Source: Caulobacter vibrioides (GTDB lineage: Bacteria > Pseudomonadota > Alphaproteobacteria > Caulobacterales > Caulobacteraceae). Taken from it: a stretch of 50,889 nt of DNA. The position numbers and the translations under genes are program-made. The notes under the pieces are model-generated. The model was not told the DNA's origin. It searched no databases and was given only the letters and a program-made list of their open reading frames with translations. Shown piece by piece: positions 15,288 through 24,763 of the stretch; the first letter of the stretch is position 1, and every line of letters begins with the position of its first letter. The DNA is taken from assembly GCA_001449105.1 (NCBI GenBank), contig LNIY01000087.1:1-50889 (forward strand), read 5' to 3'.

Positions 15288-18149
15288 TTAGAACTTGGCC
15301 TTGATCGCCACGTAGAAGCGGCGGCCGAGCACGTCGTAGGTCGACGGGTCGGTGTTGGCCTGCACGTACGAGGTGAAGTACGGCGGCTGCTTGTCGGTCA
15401 GGTTGGTGACGCCGCCCCGGACCGAGTAGGTGTCGTTGATCTGCCAGCTGCCGTTCAGGTCGAGATAGTCGACGGCGTCGATCTTCTCCGAAGCGTCGGC
15501 GGCGTCGACCATGTCGCCGATGTGGCGCCAGCGCACGCCCAGGTCCACCGGACCCAGAACCCAGCTGGCCGAGGCCGCGAACTTCCACTCGGGATGGGAG
15601 ACGGCGACCGAGCTGATCGAGGTGTTGCCGATCGTGCCCTTCAGCTCCTGGAACTCTTCGCCGGCCAGGCTCTGCACCTTGAAGCTGTCGAGGTAGTTGC
15701 CCACCAGGTTGAACTTCAGCGAGCCGTACTTGTCGTCGAGGCCGACCGCGCCCAGGCCGAAGGCCCAGTCCGCCTGGAAGTCGACGCCCGTGGTCTTGTA
15801 GCGGGCCAGGTTCAGGTTGGTCAGGGTGAGGGTGTCGATCTCGCCCGTCGAGGTGTTACGCGTGAACAGGCTGCAGTAGTAGGCGCTGTTGGCGTCGCCG
15901 TTGTAGCACTTGTCCAGCACGGTGGCGGCGTCGATGGTGCCGATCGCGTCCTTGATGTCGATCGAATAGTAGTCGACCGACAGCGACAGGCGCTCGAACA
16001 GCGGGTTCTCGAAGCGCGGGCTCCAGACGAAGCCGACGTTGTAGGTGTTGGCCGTCTCTTCCTTCAGGTCCGGGTTGCCGCCGGTCAGGGCGTTCACCTG
16101 GCTGTTGGTGTAGGTGTAGCTGTCGATGATCGCCGAGGGCACGCCTTGCGCCAGGCATTGCGTACGGACTGCGGCGGCGTTGGCGCCGGTCGTCCGGTAG
16201 CTGCTGTTGTAGGCGCAGGGGTCTTCGCTGATCGACGGATAGTCCTGGTTCTGCGGCGAGTAGAGTTCACCGATCGACGGGGCGCGGACGGCGCGCTGGT
16301 AGCCGCCGCGGATGCGGAAGCCGTCGACGACCTCCCAGTCGCCGTCGACCTTGTAGGCGCCGACGGTGCCGATGGTCTCGTAGTCCGACATGCGGTAGCC
16401 GGCGTCGAGGTTCAGCGACTTGACGAACGGCAGGTCTTTAAGGACCGGCACCAGGATTTCGCCGTACAGTTCGTAGACGTCGCTCGAGGCGTTGATGGCG
16501 TCGGCGGCGTTGAAGCCGACGACGTCGCCGGTCGAGAGCAGGCTGTCGGGCACGTACTGGAAGCTGTCGAACTTGTAGTCCGCGCCCCAGGCGCCGCGCA
16601 CTTCGCCGGCCGGCAGGTTGAACAGGCCGCCCTGGAAGTTCAGCTCGACCATGCGCTGTTCGGCGGCGGTCCAGTTCTTGGTCGTGCGCGAGATGTACGA
16701 GCGGCACGAGTCCGACAGGGCGTTGTTGCCGAACGGGTCGTAGCCGCCGTCGCAGATGCTGGCGCCGCCGTCGGCCGCGTCCAGCAGGGTCTGCACCGCC
16801 GAATGGCTGACGTTGCCCGACTGGGTCTCGTTCTGCTCCGAGCGACCGAACGAGGCGTAGAGATCGTAGGTCCAGTCCTTGAAGCCGGTCGCGCCGCGCA
16901 CGCCGCCGGCCAGTTGGAATACGTTGAAGGTGGTTTCCGAAAGACGGGCGCCGACGTCGGTGAAGCGCTTGCGCAGCAGGAAGTCGGCGGTCGGGTCGGC
17001 GCGGCTGGCCAGGATGCTCGACAGGTCGTCCGGGATGAACGGGTTGGTCACCGGCACGCTGAAGCCGGTCGAGGTCGCCGCCGGCGCCGGGGCCAGGATG
17101 GTGCGCGAGTCGTAGTGGGTGAAGTTGAACGAGCCGTAGACCTCGGCGTGTTCGTTGATCTCGTACTCGGTGGCCGCATAGGCCGAGTAGCGGGTCAGCG
17201 GCAGCTGCAGCAGGTTCAGGGCGCCGGTGTTGTAGGTGCCGTTGACGGGGATCGTCGAGTAGTCGATCGCGTCCGAGCCGGTGTAGTTGACGCCGTTGTA
17301 GAACAGCGTGCCGTCATTGTTGAAGCCGAGGTTCGACGAGGCGCTGACGGCGCCGTTGGCGTAGCCGTACTTGGAGAACACGGCGTCGATGGCCGCTTGG
17401 GTCGGCAGGTTCGTGCCGGTGGCGTCATAGCGGCCGTACGGGGTGGTCGACGAGGCGCCCGAGATCTTCGCGAAGTCGCGCGAGGCGTTGTAGACCTCGC
17501 CGCGCTGCGAGTAGCTGACCGAGAACACGGCGTGGCCCTTGTCCTCGGCGAACTTGCCGCCGGCGGTCAGGCTCAGCGAGCTTTCCTTGCCGTCGCCCTG
17601 CTCGGTGACGCCGTACTGGGCGTCCATCTGCAGGCCGGTGAAGTTCCTGTTGAGCTTGAAGTTGACCACGCCCGACAGCGCGTCCGAGCCGTAGGTCGCC
17701 GAGGCGCCGCCCGAGATCACCTCGATGTTCTGGATCAGGGCCGAGGGGATGATGTTGACGTCGACCGTGCCGTCCGAGTTCGACGGAACCACCCGGTGGC
17801 CGTCGATCAGCACCATGGTGCGCTGGGTCCCCAGACCGCGCAGATCGATGTTGGCCTGGCCGCCGTTCGACGGGTTGTTCGAGGTCGAGGACACCGCCGG
17901 CACGAACTGCGGCATCTGGTTGAGCAGGGTGTCGACCGTGACCGAACCGGTCTTCTCGATCGCTTCCTGACCCATCGTGACGATCGGGCTGTTGGAGACG
18001 TAGTCGCGGCGCGCGATGCGCGAGCCGGTGACCACCACTTCTTCCACGGCGGCTGCGTCGTCGGTCGTCTGGGCCTGCGCCAGCACCGGCGCGGCCGTCA
18101 GGGCGATGACGAGCGCGGAGGCGCTCAGCAGATAGGTATTTCTAGCCAT
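15288..18149 (-). CDS. TonB-dependent outer-membrane receptor
   Basis: A 953-aa outer-membrane receptor. The signal peptide (MARNTYLLSASALVIALTAA..LAQAQ) precedes VEEVVVTGSRIARRDY and a plug with SNSPIVTM, LRGLGTQRTMVLIDGHRVVPS and ISGGASATYGSDALSGVVNFKL, followed by a barrel ending VAIKAKF. This long subfamily is common in Caulobacteraceae and sphingomonads and often sits beside peptidase genes, as here with the convergent S9 peptidase. GGGGA lies 6 nt before the ATG. The substrate is uncertain; peptides are a context-based guess. Confidence 0.92.
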   Translation of the reverse strand: MARNTYLLSASALVIALTAAPVLAQAQTTDDAAAVEEVVVTGSRIARRDYVSNSPIVTMGQEAIEKTGSVTVDTLLNQMPQFVPAVSSTSNNPSNGGQANIDLRGLGTQRTMVLIDGHRVVPSNSDGTVDVNIIPSALIQNIEVISGGASATYGSDALSGVVNFKLNRNFTGLQMDAQYGVTEQGDGKESSLSLTAGGKFAEDKGHAVFSVSYSQRGEVYNASRDFAKISGASSTTPYGRYDATGTNLPTQAAIDAVFSKYGYANGAVSASSNLGFNNDGTLFYNGVNYTGSDAIDYSTIPVNGTYNTGALNLLQLPLTRYSAYAATEYEINEHAEVYGSFNFTHYDSRTILAPAPAATSTGFSVPVTNPFIPDDLSSILASRADPTADFLLRKRFTDVGARLSETTFNVFQLAGGVRGATGFKDWTYDLYASFGRSEQNETQSGNVSHSAVQTLLDAADGGASICDGGYDPFGNNALSDSCRSYISRTTKNWTAAEQRMVELNFQGGLFNLPAGEVRGAWGADYKFDSFQYVPDSLLSTGDVVGFNAADAINASSDVYELYGEILVPVLKDLPFVKSLNLDAGYRMSDYETIGTVGAYKVDGDWEVVDGFRIRGGYQRAVRAPSIGELYSPQNQDYPSISEDPCAYNSSYRTTGANAAAVRTQCLAQGVPSAIIDSYTYTNSQVNALTGGNPDLKEETANTYNVGFVWSPRFENPLFERLSLSVDYYSIDIKDAIGTIDAATVLDKCYNGDANSAYYCSLFTRNTSTGEIDTLTLTNLNLARYKTTGVDFQADWAFGLGAVGLDDKYGSLKFNLVGNYLDSFKVQSLAGEEFQELKGTIGNTSISSVAVSHPEWKFAASASWVLGPVDLGVRWRHIGDMVDAADASEKIDAVDYLDLNGSWQINDTYSVRGGVTNLTDKQPPYFTSYVQANTDPSTYDVLGRRFYVAIKAKF

Positions 18150-18494
18150 TCATAGTCCCCAGTATTCGCCAAGGCTTCGCGGCCAAGGCCATGGTGGCGG
18201 AATAAAATTTCGCCGTGGGGCAGGGATGGGCGGGCTTTGTTGCGTGATTGTGAGATGAAAGTTCTGTAACGTTCGGATGAATTACAAGAACGGTGGGATA
18301 CGGTTTGAGCTCAATCGTATACCGGCCATTGGCGGCGCGGCTGGATATGCGGGGGAAACCTTTCGCCCCATCTTTGAAGTAAATCGCCGTTTTGTGTTGG
18401 TCTTGTCGCAAACGGACCGCGTGGCCCGGGGGACACACCCCGTGTTCGTCTTTCGCCATGGCGGCGACGGCGCCCAAACTGTAGTCTTCGCGCC
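18150..18494. other. Divergent intergenic region
   Basis: This 345-bp gap separates the divergent TonB receptor and fdhD genes and is less GC-rich than its surroundings near 18190-18420. It must hold both promoters, but no -35/-10 pair is convincing enough to call. No small gene with a ribosome site was seen. Confidence 0.5.
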
Positions 18495-19310
18495 ATGTCC
18501 GATGCTTCCGCCCGCCTCCGATCCGCCCTGGAATGGCGCGCGCCGGGGCGCGCCGCGCCGACCGACCGCTGGACCCCCCAGGAAGTGGCCGTCGGCCTGT
18601 CCTTCGACGGCCGGCCCCATACCGTGCTGATGGCGACGCCCGCCCAGGTCGAGGATCTGGCGCGGGGCTTCACCATCACAGAAGGCGTCGCTCGCGCCGA
18701 CGAGATCGTCTCCGTCGAGGCCCGCACGGAGGATCTCGGCATCCTGGTCGACGTGCGCCTTTCCGAAGGCGTGGTTCGCCGCAAGGCCCGTCCGCGCAAT
18801 CTGGAAGGCCGCTCCAGCTGCGGATTGTGCGGCGTGCAGCGCCTGGCCGACGCCGTGCGGCCGTTGCCGCCGGCCGTCGAAGGCGTGCGCGTCGCCCACA
18901 CGGCGGTGCCGGCCGCTCTGGCTAATCTGGAGGCCGCCCAGGCCCTGGGCCGCAGCACCCGCGCCACCCACGCGGCGGCCTTCTGCCATGCGGACGGCCG
19001 GGTCGTGCTGCTGGCCGAGGACGTCGGTCGCCACAACGCGCTCGACAAGCTGGCCGGGGCCATGGCCCGCGAGGGTCGCGACGCCGGCGATGGCTTCGTG
19101 CTGGTCACCAGCCGCTGCTCGTTCGAGATGGTCGAGAAGGCCGTGCGCATGGGCGCGGGCATGATCGTCGCCGTTTCGGCGCCGACCGACCTGGCCGTGC
19201 GCCGGGCCGAGGAGTCGGGCCTGACCCTGGTCGCCCTGGCCCGGGCCGACGGCCACATGGTGTTTTCCCGTCCCGACCGGCTGGTCGAGGCGGCGCTGGA
19301 GGTTGCGTGA
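18495..19310 (+). CDS. fdhD: Formate dehydrogenase accessory sulfurtransferase FdhD
   Basis: A 271-aa cytoplasmic sulfurtransferase. FdhD takes sulfur from IscS and passes it to the molybdenum cofactor of formate dehydrogenase-type enzymes. The catalytic SSCGLCG motif is present (Cys109, Cys112), as are ARGFTITEG (57-64) and the conserved EDVGRHNALDK. Its stop codon overlaps the start of a YdeP-like molybdopterin oxidoreductase (TGATG at 19308-19312), so the two are translationally coupled and FdhD probably matures that partner. Confidence 0.95.
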   Translation: MSDASARLRSALEWRAPGRAAPTDRWTPQEVAVGLSFDGRPHTVLMATPAQVEDLARGFTITEGVARADEIVSVEARTEDLGILVDVRLSEGVVRRKARPRNLEGRSSCGLCGVQRLADAVRPLPPAVEGVRVAHTAVPAALANLEAAQALGRSTRATHAAAFCHADGRVVLLAEDVGRHNALDKLAGAMAREGRDAGDGFVLVTSRCSFEMVEKAVRMGAGMIVAVSAPTDLAVRRAEESGLTLVALARADGHMVFSRPDRLVEAALEVA

Positions 19311-21619
19311 TGGCCGACGATTCCAATCCGGCCGGGGGCAAGATCCCGGGCGTGAAGCCCTACGATGCTCCGGCCGGGGGCTGGGGCGCGCTGAAGGCCG
19401 TGGCCGGCGCCCTGGCCGACCAGGAGACCATCGTCGAGGGCGGCAAGACCCTGATGCGGGCCAACCAGCCCGAGGGCTTCGACTGCCCCGGCTGCGCCTG
19501 GCCTGATCCCAAGCACACCTCGTCGTTCGAGTTCTGCGAGAACGGGGCCAAGGCCGTGGCCTGGGAGGCGACCGCCAAGCGCGCCAGCCCCGAGGTGTTC
19601 GCCGCCCATACCGTCAGCGAGATGCTGACCTGGAGCGACCACGCCATCGAGGACCTGGGTCGCCTGACCCATCCCATGGCCTATGATCCGGCCAGCGACC
19701 GCTATCTGCCGATCGAATGGAGCGAGGCCTTCGCTCGCACCGGCGCGGCGATCCAGGCGCTGGAGAGCCCGCACCAGGCCGAGTTCTACGCCTCGGGCCG
19801 GGCCAGCAACGAGGCGGCGTTCCTGTTCCAGCTTTTGGGCCGCAAGGTCGGCACCAACAATTTCCCCGACTGCTCGAACATGTGCCACGAGCCGACCAGC
19901 GTCGGCCTGCCGGACTCCATCGGCATGGGCAAGGGCTCGGTCAGCCTGGAGGACTTCGACCACGCCGACCTGATCCTGTGCTTCGGCCACAACCCCGGCA
20001 CCAACCACCCCCGGATGATGGCCACCCTGCGCGAGGCTTCGCGGCGGGGCGCGACGATCATGGCCTTCAATCCGCTGGTCGAGCGGGCGCTGGAGCGGTT
20101 CGCCTCGCCGCAGGACCCGGTCGAGATGGCGACCCTGTCGTCGACCCCGATCGCCTCGCGCTATTATCAAGTGAACGTCGGCGGCGACGCGGCCGTGGTG
20201 CAGGGCCTGATGAAGGCCGTGCTGGCCTTTGACCGCGCTGCGCGCGGCGCCGACGAGCCGGCCGTCCTCGACGACGACTTCATCGCCGAGCACACGGCGG
20301 GCTTCGATGCGCTGGCGGCCCATCTCGACGCCCTGACCTGGGACGAGATCGTAAGCGTCGGGGGGCTGTCGCGCGCCGAGATCGAGGAGGCCGCGGCCAT
20401 CTACGCCCGGTCCAGCGCAACGATCCTCTGCTACGGCATGGGCCTGACCCAGCACCGCAACTCGTCCAGCACCGTGCAGCAGCTGGTGAACCTGCTGCTG
20501 CTGCGCGGAAACATCGGTCGGGCGGGGGCGGGGATCTGTCCGCTGCGGGGCCACTCCAACGTCCAGGGCGACCGCACGGTCGGCATCTGGGAAAAGCCCT
20601 CGGCCGCGCTGCTCGACTCCCTGGCCAAGGTGTTCGGCTTCGAACCGCCGCGCGACCACGGGCACACGGTCGTCGAGGCCATCGAGGCCATGGGCGCCGG
20701 TGAGACCAAGGTGTTCGTCGGCCTGGGCGGCAATTTCGCCGTCGCCGCGCCCGATCCGGTCCGCACCCACGTCGCCATGCGCAAGGTCGACTTCGTCGCC
20801 CACATCGCCACCAAGCCCAACCGCACCCACCTGCTTGTCGGCCGCGAGGCGCTGCTGCTGCCGTGCCTTGGCCGCACCGAGATGGACCTGCAGGGCGGCG
20901 TGCGCCAGTCGGTTACGGTCGAGGACTCGATGTCGATGGTCCATGCCTCGCGCGGCCTCAATGCTCCAGCCTCCGAGCACCTGATGTCCGAGCCGGCCAT
21001 CGTCGCGGGCATCGCCCGCGCGGCGCTGGGCGCGGAGGATCCGGTCGACTGGGAGGGGCTGACGGCCGACTACGACCGCATCCGCGACCTGATCGAAAAG
21101 GTCTTCCCGACCCAGTTCACCGACTACAACACCCGCATCCGCCAGCCGGGCGGCTTCCGCCTGCCGGTGCCCCCGGCCGAGCGCAAGTGGACCACGCCTT
21201 CGGGCAAGGCCAACTTCCTGCCGCACACCGGACTGGACGATCCGCGCCGTGGAGACGCCTCGGTGATGCTGCTGACCACCCTGCGCAGCCACGACCAGTA
21301 CAACACCACCATCTATGGCGAGAATGACCGCTATCGGGGCGTGTTCGGCCGCCGCGACGTGGTGTTCGTCAATCCGGAAGACCTAGCGGCGCTGGGCGTC
21401 GAGGAGGGGCAGCGCATCGACCTGGCGGCCGCCTTCGATGAAACCGGAGCGCGAGTCGTGCGTGGCTTCACGGCCGTCGCGCGAAAAATTCCACGCGGGT
21501 GCGTGGCCGCATACTATCCGGAAACCAATGCTCTAGTAGCACTTGAGGATCACGACCGGCGTAGTGGTACGCCGGCCTACAAGTCAGCGCCGGTGCGGTT
21601 AACCCTGCACGGGGCCTGA
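19310..21619 (+). CDS. FdhF/YdeP-family molybdopterin oxidoreductase
   Basis: A 769-aa cytoplasmic molybdenum enzyme related to formate dehydrogenase H alpha and E. coli YdeP. FDCPGC and FEFCENG supply Cys59, Cys62 and Cys76, part of an N-terminal Fe-S site. NNFPDCSNMCHEPTSVGL puts Cys192 where formate dehydrogenases carry the Sec/Cys molybdenum ligand. The cofactor-binding C-terminal domain begins about residue 640. The ATG at 19310 is preferred over an adjoining GTG at 19307. No Fe-S or cytochrome subunit is nearby, so it is a stand-alone enzyme and its true substrate is unknown. The last 100 bp use somewhat less G/C-biased codons. Confidence 0.9.
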   Translation: MADDSNPAGGKIPGVKPYDAPAGGWGALKAVAGALADQETIVEGGKTLMRANQPEGFDCPGCAWPDPKHTSSFEFCENGAKAVAWEATAKRASPEVFAAHTVSEMLTWSDHAIEDLGRLTHPMAYDPASDRYLPIEWSEAFARTGAAIQALESPHQAEFYASGRASNEAAFLFQLLGRKVGTNNFPDCSNMCHEPTSVGLPDSIGMGKGSVSLEDFDHADLILCFGHNPGTNHPRMMATLREASRRGATIMAFNPLVERALERFASPQDPVEMATLSSTPIASRYYQVNVGGDAAVVQGLMKAVLAFDRAARGADEPAVLDDDFIAEHTAGFDALAAHLDALTWDEIVSVGGLSRAEIEEAAAIYARSSATILCYGMGLTQHRNSSSTVQQLVNLLLLRGNIGRAGAGICPLRGHSNVQGDRTVGIWEKPSAALLDSLAKVFGFEPPRDHGHTVVEAIEAMGAGETKVFVGLGGNFAVAAPDPVRTHVAMRKVDFVAHIATKPNRTHLLVGREALLLPCLGRTEMDLQGGVRQSVTVEDSMSMVHASRGLNAPASEHLMSEPAIVAGIARAALGAEDPVDWEGLTADYDRIRDLIEKVFPTQFTDYNTRIRQPGGFRLPVPPAERKWTTPSGKANFLPHTGLDDPRRGDASVMLLTTLRSHDQYNTTIYGENDRYRGVFGRRDVVFVNPEDLAALGVEEGQRIDLAAAFDETGARVVRGFTAVARKIPRGCVAAYYPETNALVALEDHDRRSGTPAYKSAPVRLTLHGA

Positions 21620-21670
21620 CGGAGGGCCGCCGATCCACGCCCGGCGTAGTCCGCGAGGACGGGGAGCAGG

Positions 21671-22834
21671 GTGCTGGATTCAGGACTTCAGGCGCGGGTC
21701 GTCGAGGCCGCCGAACTGAACGCCGCCGAGCGCGCGCGCTGGAACGTCCTGCGCGCCGCCGAGCCGGTGCTGGGCGGTCCGTACTTCGACCTCCGCTACA
21801 TCCAGGCCGCCGCCGCCTGCGCGCCGGGCTCGCGGGTCGCCGTGCTGGAGCGCGGCGGCCGCATCGTCGGCTTCCTGCCGTTCCAGCGCCGAGGCTCGGC
21901 CATCCAGCCGCTGGGCGCGCCGATGAGCGATTTCCACGGCCTCGTCGCCGAACCGGACGTGTCGCTGCCCGCGGCGCTGGCCCTGCTGGGCGCCGAGCGC
22001 ATGCGGGTCAGCGGCCTGATCTCGCCCCAGCCGCTGACCGAACTTTCCGTGCGCTACGCCATGGCCGCCGACCTGTCGGGCGGCTTCGAGGCCTACCAGG
22101 CCACGCGCAGCGCCGCCTTCCTGAAGGACAAGCGCCGTCGCGCCCGCGCGCTGGAGCGCGACCACGGCCAGATGGTCTTCACCTTCGAGCGCCCGGCCCT
22201 GGACCTGCTGGCCTGGCTGGTCGCCCAGAAGCGCGCCCAGATCCGCCGCACGCACCAGCACGACATCTTCGCCTGCGGCTGGACGATCGAGCTGCTGAAC
22301 CGTCTGGCCGAATCCGATGCGCCGGACTTCGGTCTGCGCCTGGCCGTGCTGCGCGCCGGCGGAACCATCGTGGCGGCGGAGCTGGGCCTGACCGCCGGCG
22401 ATCGCCATCACCTGTGGTTCCCGATCTACGACCCGGCCTTCGCGCGCTATTCGCCCGGCGCGCTGATGACGCTGGAGACGCTGCGGGTGGCCGCCGAGCG
22501 CGGGATCGCCCGCGTCGACTTCGGGCCCAGCGAGGAAGCCTACAAGGAAGATTTCGCGGTTCCGATGGAGCCGGTGCTGGAGGGGGCGGTGGCCATGCGG
22601 CCGTCGCTGATGACCCACCTGCGCGGCGCGCCCGGCGCCGACCGCATCGACGAGGTGGGCAAGCGCCTGGCCCGTCGCCTCGACCGCATCGCCGCCTGCG
22701 AACCCGGCCTGATCGGCCAGGTCAGGGGCGGCGCCAGTTTCGTCACCGGCCTTGGCCGGCGTCACCCGGCCGTCGGGGCCGGGATCGGCGTCGGCATCGG
22801 CCTCGGCTTGAGTCTCGGCCTGCTGGCCGACTGA
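21671..22834 (+). CDS. GNAT-fold acyltransferase, CelD/FemAB-like
   Basis: A 387-aa protein resembling the BioF2/CelD group of double-GNAT acyltransferases linked to polysaccharide or cell-envelope biosynthesis. The second half shows FEAYQATRSAAFLKDKRRRARALERDHG, a central acetyltransferase core (VLRAGGTIVAAELGL) and HHLWFPIYDPAFARYSPGALMTLETLRVAAERGIARVDFGPSEEAYKEDF, typical of the group. A glycine-rich hydrophobic tail (residues about 362-385) could associate with membrane. The GTG at 21671 follows GGGGAG. The JmjC-like gene starts 16 bp after its stop, implying an operon. Substrate unknown. Confidence 0.8.
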   Translation: MLDSGLQARVVEAAELNAAERARWNVLRAAEPVLGGPYFDLRYIQAAAACAPGSRVAVLERGGRIVGFLPFQRRGSAIQPLGAPMSDFHGLVAEPDVSLPAALALLGAERMRVSGLISPQPLTELSVRYAMAADLSGGFEAYQATRSAAFLKDKRRRARALERDHGQMVFTFERPALDLLAWLVAQKRAQIRRTHQHDIFACGWTIELLNRLAESDAPDFGLRLAVLRAGGTIVAAELGLTAGDRHHLWFPIYDPAFARYSPGALMTLETLRVAAERGIARVDFGPSEEAYKEDFAVPMEPVLEGAVAMRPSLMTHLRGAPGADRIDEVGKRLARRLDRIAACEPGLIGQVRGGASFVTGLGRRHPAVGAGIGVGIGLGLSLGLLAD

Positions 22835-22850
22835 GGGAGGAGTAAGGCTT

Positions 22851-23756
22851 ATGACCCGTCTCGTCGCGCCCTGGTCGGACGACCAGCTCCGGGGCTTCCG
22901 CAAGAGCCCGATCACCTTCCGGCATAACCTGGCCGAAACCGGACTGTTCGACGACGACGCCCTGGCGCGCCTGCTCGACGCCTATCCGGCCGAGCTCTAC
23001 GACATCAACCTGTTCGACTTCGACGCCGAGGGCCAGGCGAGCATGCGCACGGGCGCGCGCGGGCGCCTGCCGGGGCGCGAGGTGCTGGAAGGCGTCAAGG
23101 AAGGCCGTATCTGGGTGCAGCTGCGCCGGGCCGAGGCCTGGTATCCGGCCCTGACCCCGCTGATGAAGCAGGCCTTCGACGAGATCGGCGGGCAGGCGAG
23201 GGGCTTTTCGCCCGTTCAGCTGAACGGCCAGCTGATCATGTCGGCGCCCGGGGCCAAGGTGCCTTTCCACGCCGACGCGCCGGGCGTCATCCTGTTCCAT
23301 CTGCGCGGCCGCAAGCGGATCTGGATCTATCCGGTCGACGAGGCGCACATGCCCCAGCAGGGCATGGAGAACATCATGCTCAAGCAGCAGACCGAGGACC
23401 TGCCGTATCGCCGCGACATGGACGCGGCCGCGGCGGTGTTCGACCTTGAGCCCGGCATGGCCGCCAGCTGGCCGCTGCACGCGCCGCACCGGATCGAAAA
23501 CCTCGGCACCTTCAACGTCTCGCTGTCGGTGGACTACCAGACCTGGGGCTCGCGCCTGACCAACGGCGCGCACTTCGCCAACGGCGTGCTGCGCCGCTGG
23601 GGCCTGCCGGTGGCGGCCATGGACAAGACGCCGATGGTCGCGCGGGCGGGTCTGTGGGCCGGCTCGCTGGCGCTCAAGCGGATGCGGCTGGTCGAGGACA
23701 AGATCAAGGGCTTCGAGCGCAGCTTCGAGATCGGCGACACGCAGAAGGCGGCCTGA
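22851..23756 (+). CDS. JmjC/cupin-like putative Fe(II)/2-oxoglutarate oxygenase
   Basis: A 301-aa protein with a cupin/JmjC-like core. FHADAPGVILFHLRGRKRIWIYP (139-161) contains the His140-x-Asp142 metal pair, and a distal His (213, or 210) lies in SWPLHAPHRIEN, so a 2-His-1-Asp iron site is complete. NVSLSVDYQT completes the fold. Family members hydroxylate proteins or small molecules, and some are annotated as regulators without evidence. It follows the acyltransferase by 16 bp and AGGGAGGA precedes the ATG, so the two are probably co-expressed. Shared substrate is speculation. Confidence 0.72.
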   Translation: MTRLVAPWSDDQLRGFRKSPITFRHNLAETGLFDDDALARLLDAYPAELYDINLFDFDAEGQASMRTGARGRLPGREVLEGVKEGRIWVQLRRAEAWYPALTPLMKQAFDEIGGQARGFSPVQLNGQLIMSAPGAKVPFHADAPGVILFHLRGRKRIWIYPVDEAHMPQQGMENIMLKQQTEDLPYRRDMDAAAAVFDLEPGMAASWPLHAPHRIENLGTFNVSLSVDYQTWGSRLTNGAHFANGVLRRWGLPVAAMDKTPMVARAGLWAGSLALKRMRLVEDKIKGFERSFEIGDTQKAA

Positions 23757-23858
23757 GCGGGTTCGTGACAACAGCGTCATGACCTCGAATTAAGTCGTCT
23801 GGCCCGGCCTCGCCGACTAGCGTTCCCTCAACGCAAAGCCATCCGAGGGGACTTAAAG

Positions 23859-24701
23859 ATGCGCGCAATCATCAGCCTGGCCGCCGGCGCGGCCGTTCTG
23901 GGCATGGCCGGCGCGGCCGCCGCCGCCGAACCGTCGGTGAAGATCAAGGACGCCGTCGCCCGCGTCGTCGTCATTCCCGAAGCCCGCAGCGACGTTAAGG
24001 TCGAACTGCTGACCACGAACGCCGGCCTGCCGCTGGAAGTGCGCAAGGTGGGCGGCCAGACGATCATCGACGGCAACCTGCGCCTAAAGCGCATCCAGAA
24101 CTGCAACGGGCGGGGCGACAACGTCTCGGTGAAGGTGCGCGAGCTGGGCGAGGTGCGCTGGCAGGACATCCCGCAGGTCGTCGTGCGCGTGCCGATGAAC
24201 GTCACGGTCGGCGCCTCGGGCGCGGTCTACGGCAGCATCGGCCGCAGCGACAGCGTCGAGCTGGCCAACGCCGGCTGCGGGGATTGGACCGTGGCCAACA
24301 CCAGGGGCAAGCTCGAGATCAGCCTGGCCGGGTCGGGCGACACCAAGGCGGGCAACGCCGCCAAGGCCGAGATCAACCTGGCCGGCGCGGGCGACATCAG
24401 CCTGCAGGAAGTCTCCGACCTGGAAGTGTCGATCGCCGGTTCGGGCGACGTGAAGGCCGCGGCCCTGCGCGGCGGCGACATCGACGTCAGCATAGCCGGC
24501 TCGGGCGGGGTCAAGATCGCCGGCGGCCGCGCTCGCGACATCGACGTCAGCATCATGGGCTCGGGCGGTGTGAACTTCGGCGGCGAGGCCGACCGGGTGT
24601 CGCTGTCGGTGGCCGGCTCTGGCGACATTCGCGTGGCCAAGGTCAACGGGCCGGTCAAGAAGTCGGCCATGGGCTCGGGCAACATCTACATCGGCCAGTG
24701 A
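23859..24701 (+). CDS. Exported head-GIN-domain (DUF2807) protein
   Basis: A 280-aa exported protein. The signal peptide is residues 1-23 (IISLAAGAAVLGMAGAAAAA). From about residue 145 it carries about seven consecutive units of roughly 20 aa built on (V/L)SIAGSGD-like motifs, the hallmark of the putative auto-transporter adhesin head GIN domain, which folds as a right-handed beta-helix. The N-terminal half (about 25-140) is a less repetitive region with Cys residues in QNCNGRG and AGCGDW. The family is periplasmic or surface located with no assigned enzymatic role. The repeat shows at DNA level too: GCGACATCGACGTCAGCAT occurs at 24475 and again at 24535. Confidence 0.85.
   Translation: MRAIISLAAGAAVLGMAGAAAAAEPSVKIKDAVARVVVIPEARSDVKVELLTTNAGLPLEVRKVGGQTIIDGNLRLKRIQNCNGRGDNVSVKVRELGEVRWQDIPQVVVRVPMNVTVGASGAVYGSIGRSDSVELANAGCGDWTVANTRGKLEISLAGSGDTKAGNAAKAEINLAGAGDISLQEVSDLEVSIAGSGDVKAAALRGGDIDVSIAGSGGVKIAGGRARDIDVSIMGSGGVNFGGEADRVSLSVAGSGDIRVAKVNGPVKKSAMGSGNIYIGQ
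24475..24553 (+). repeat. 60-nt-period direct repeat within the GIN gene
   Basis: The 19-mer GCGACATCGACGTCAGCAT is present at 24475-24493 and 24535-24553, exactly 20 codons apart, matching the 20-aa beta-helix period of the protein. Confidence 0.85.
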
Positions 24702-24763
24702 GCCGGCGGGAAAGCGGGCCGGCGCGCCGTTCGGCGCACGTCGGTACATATATATAAAGAGAA

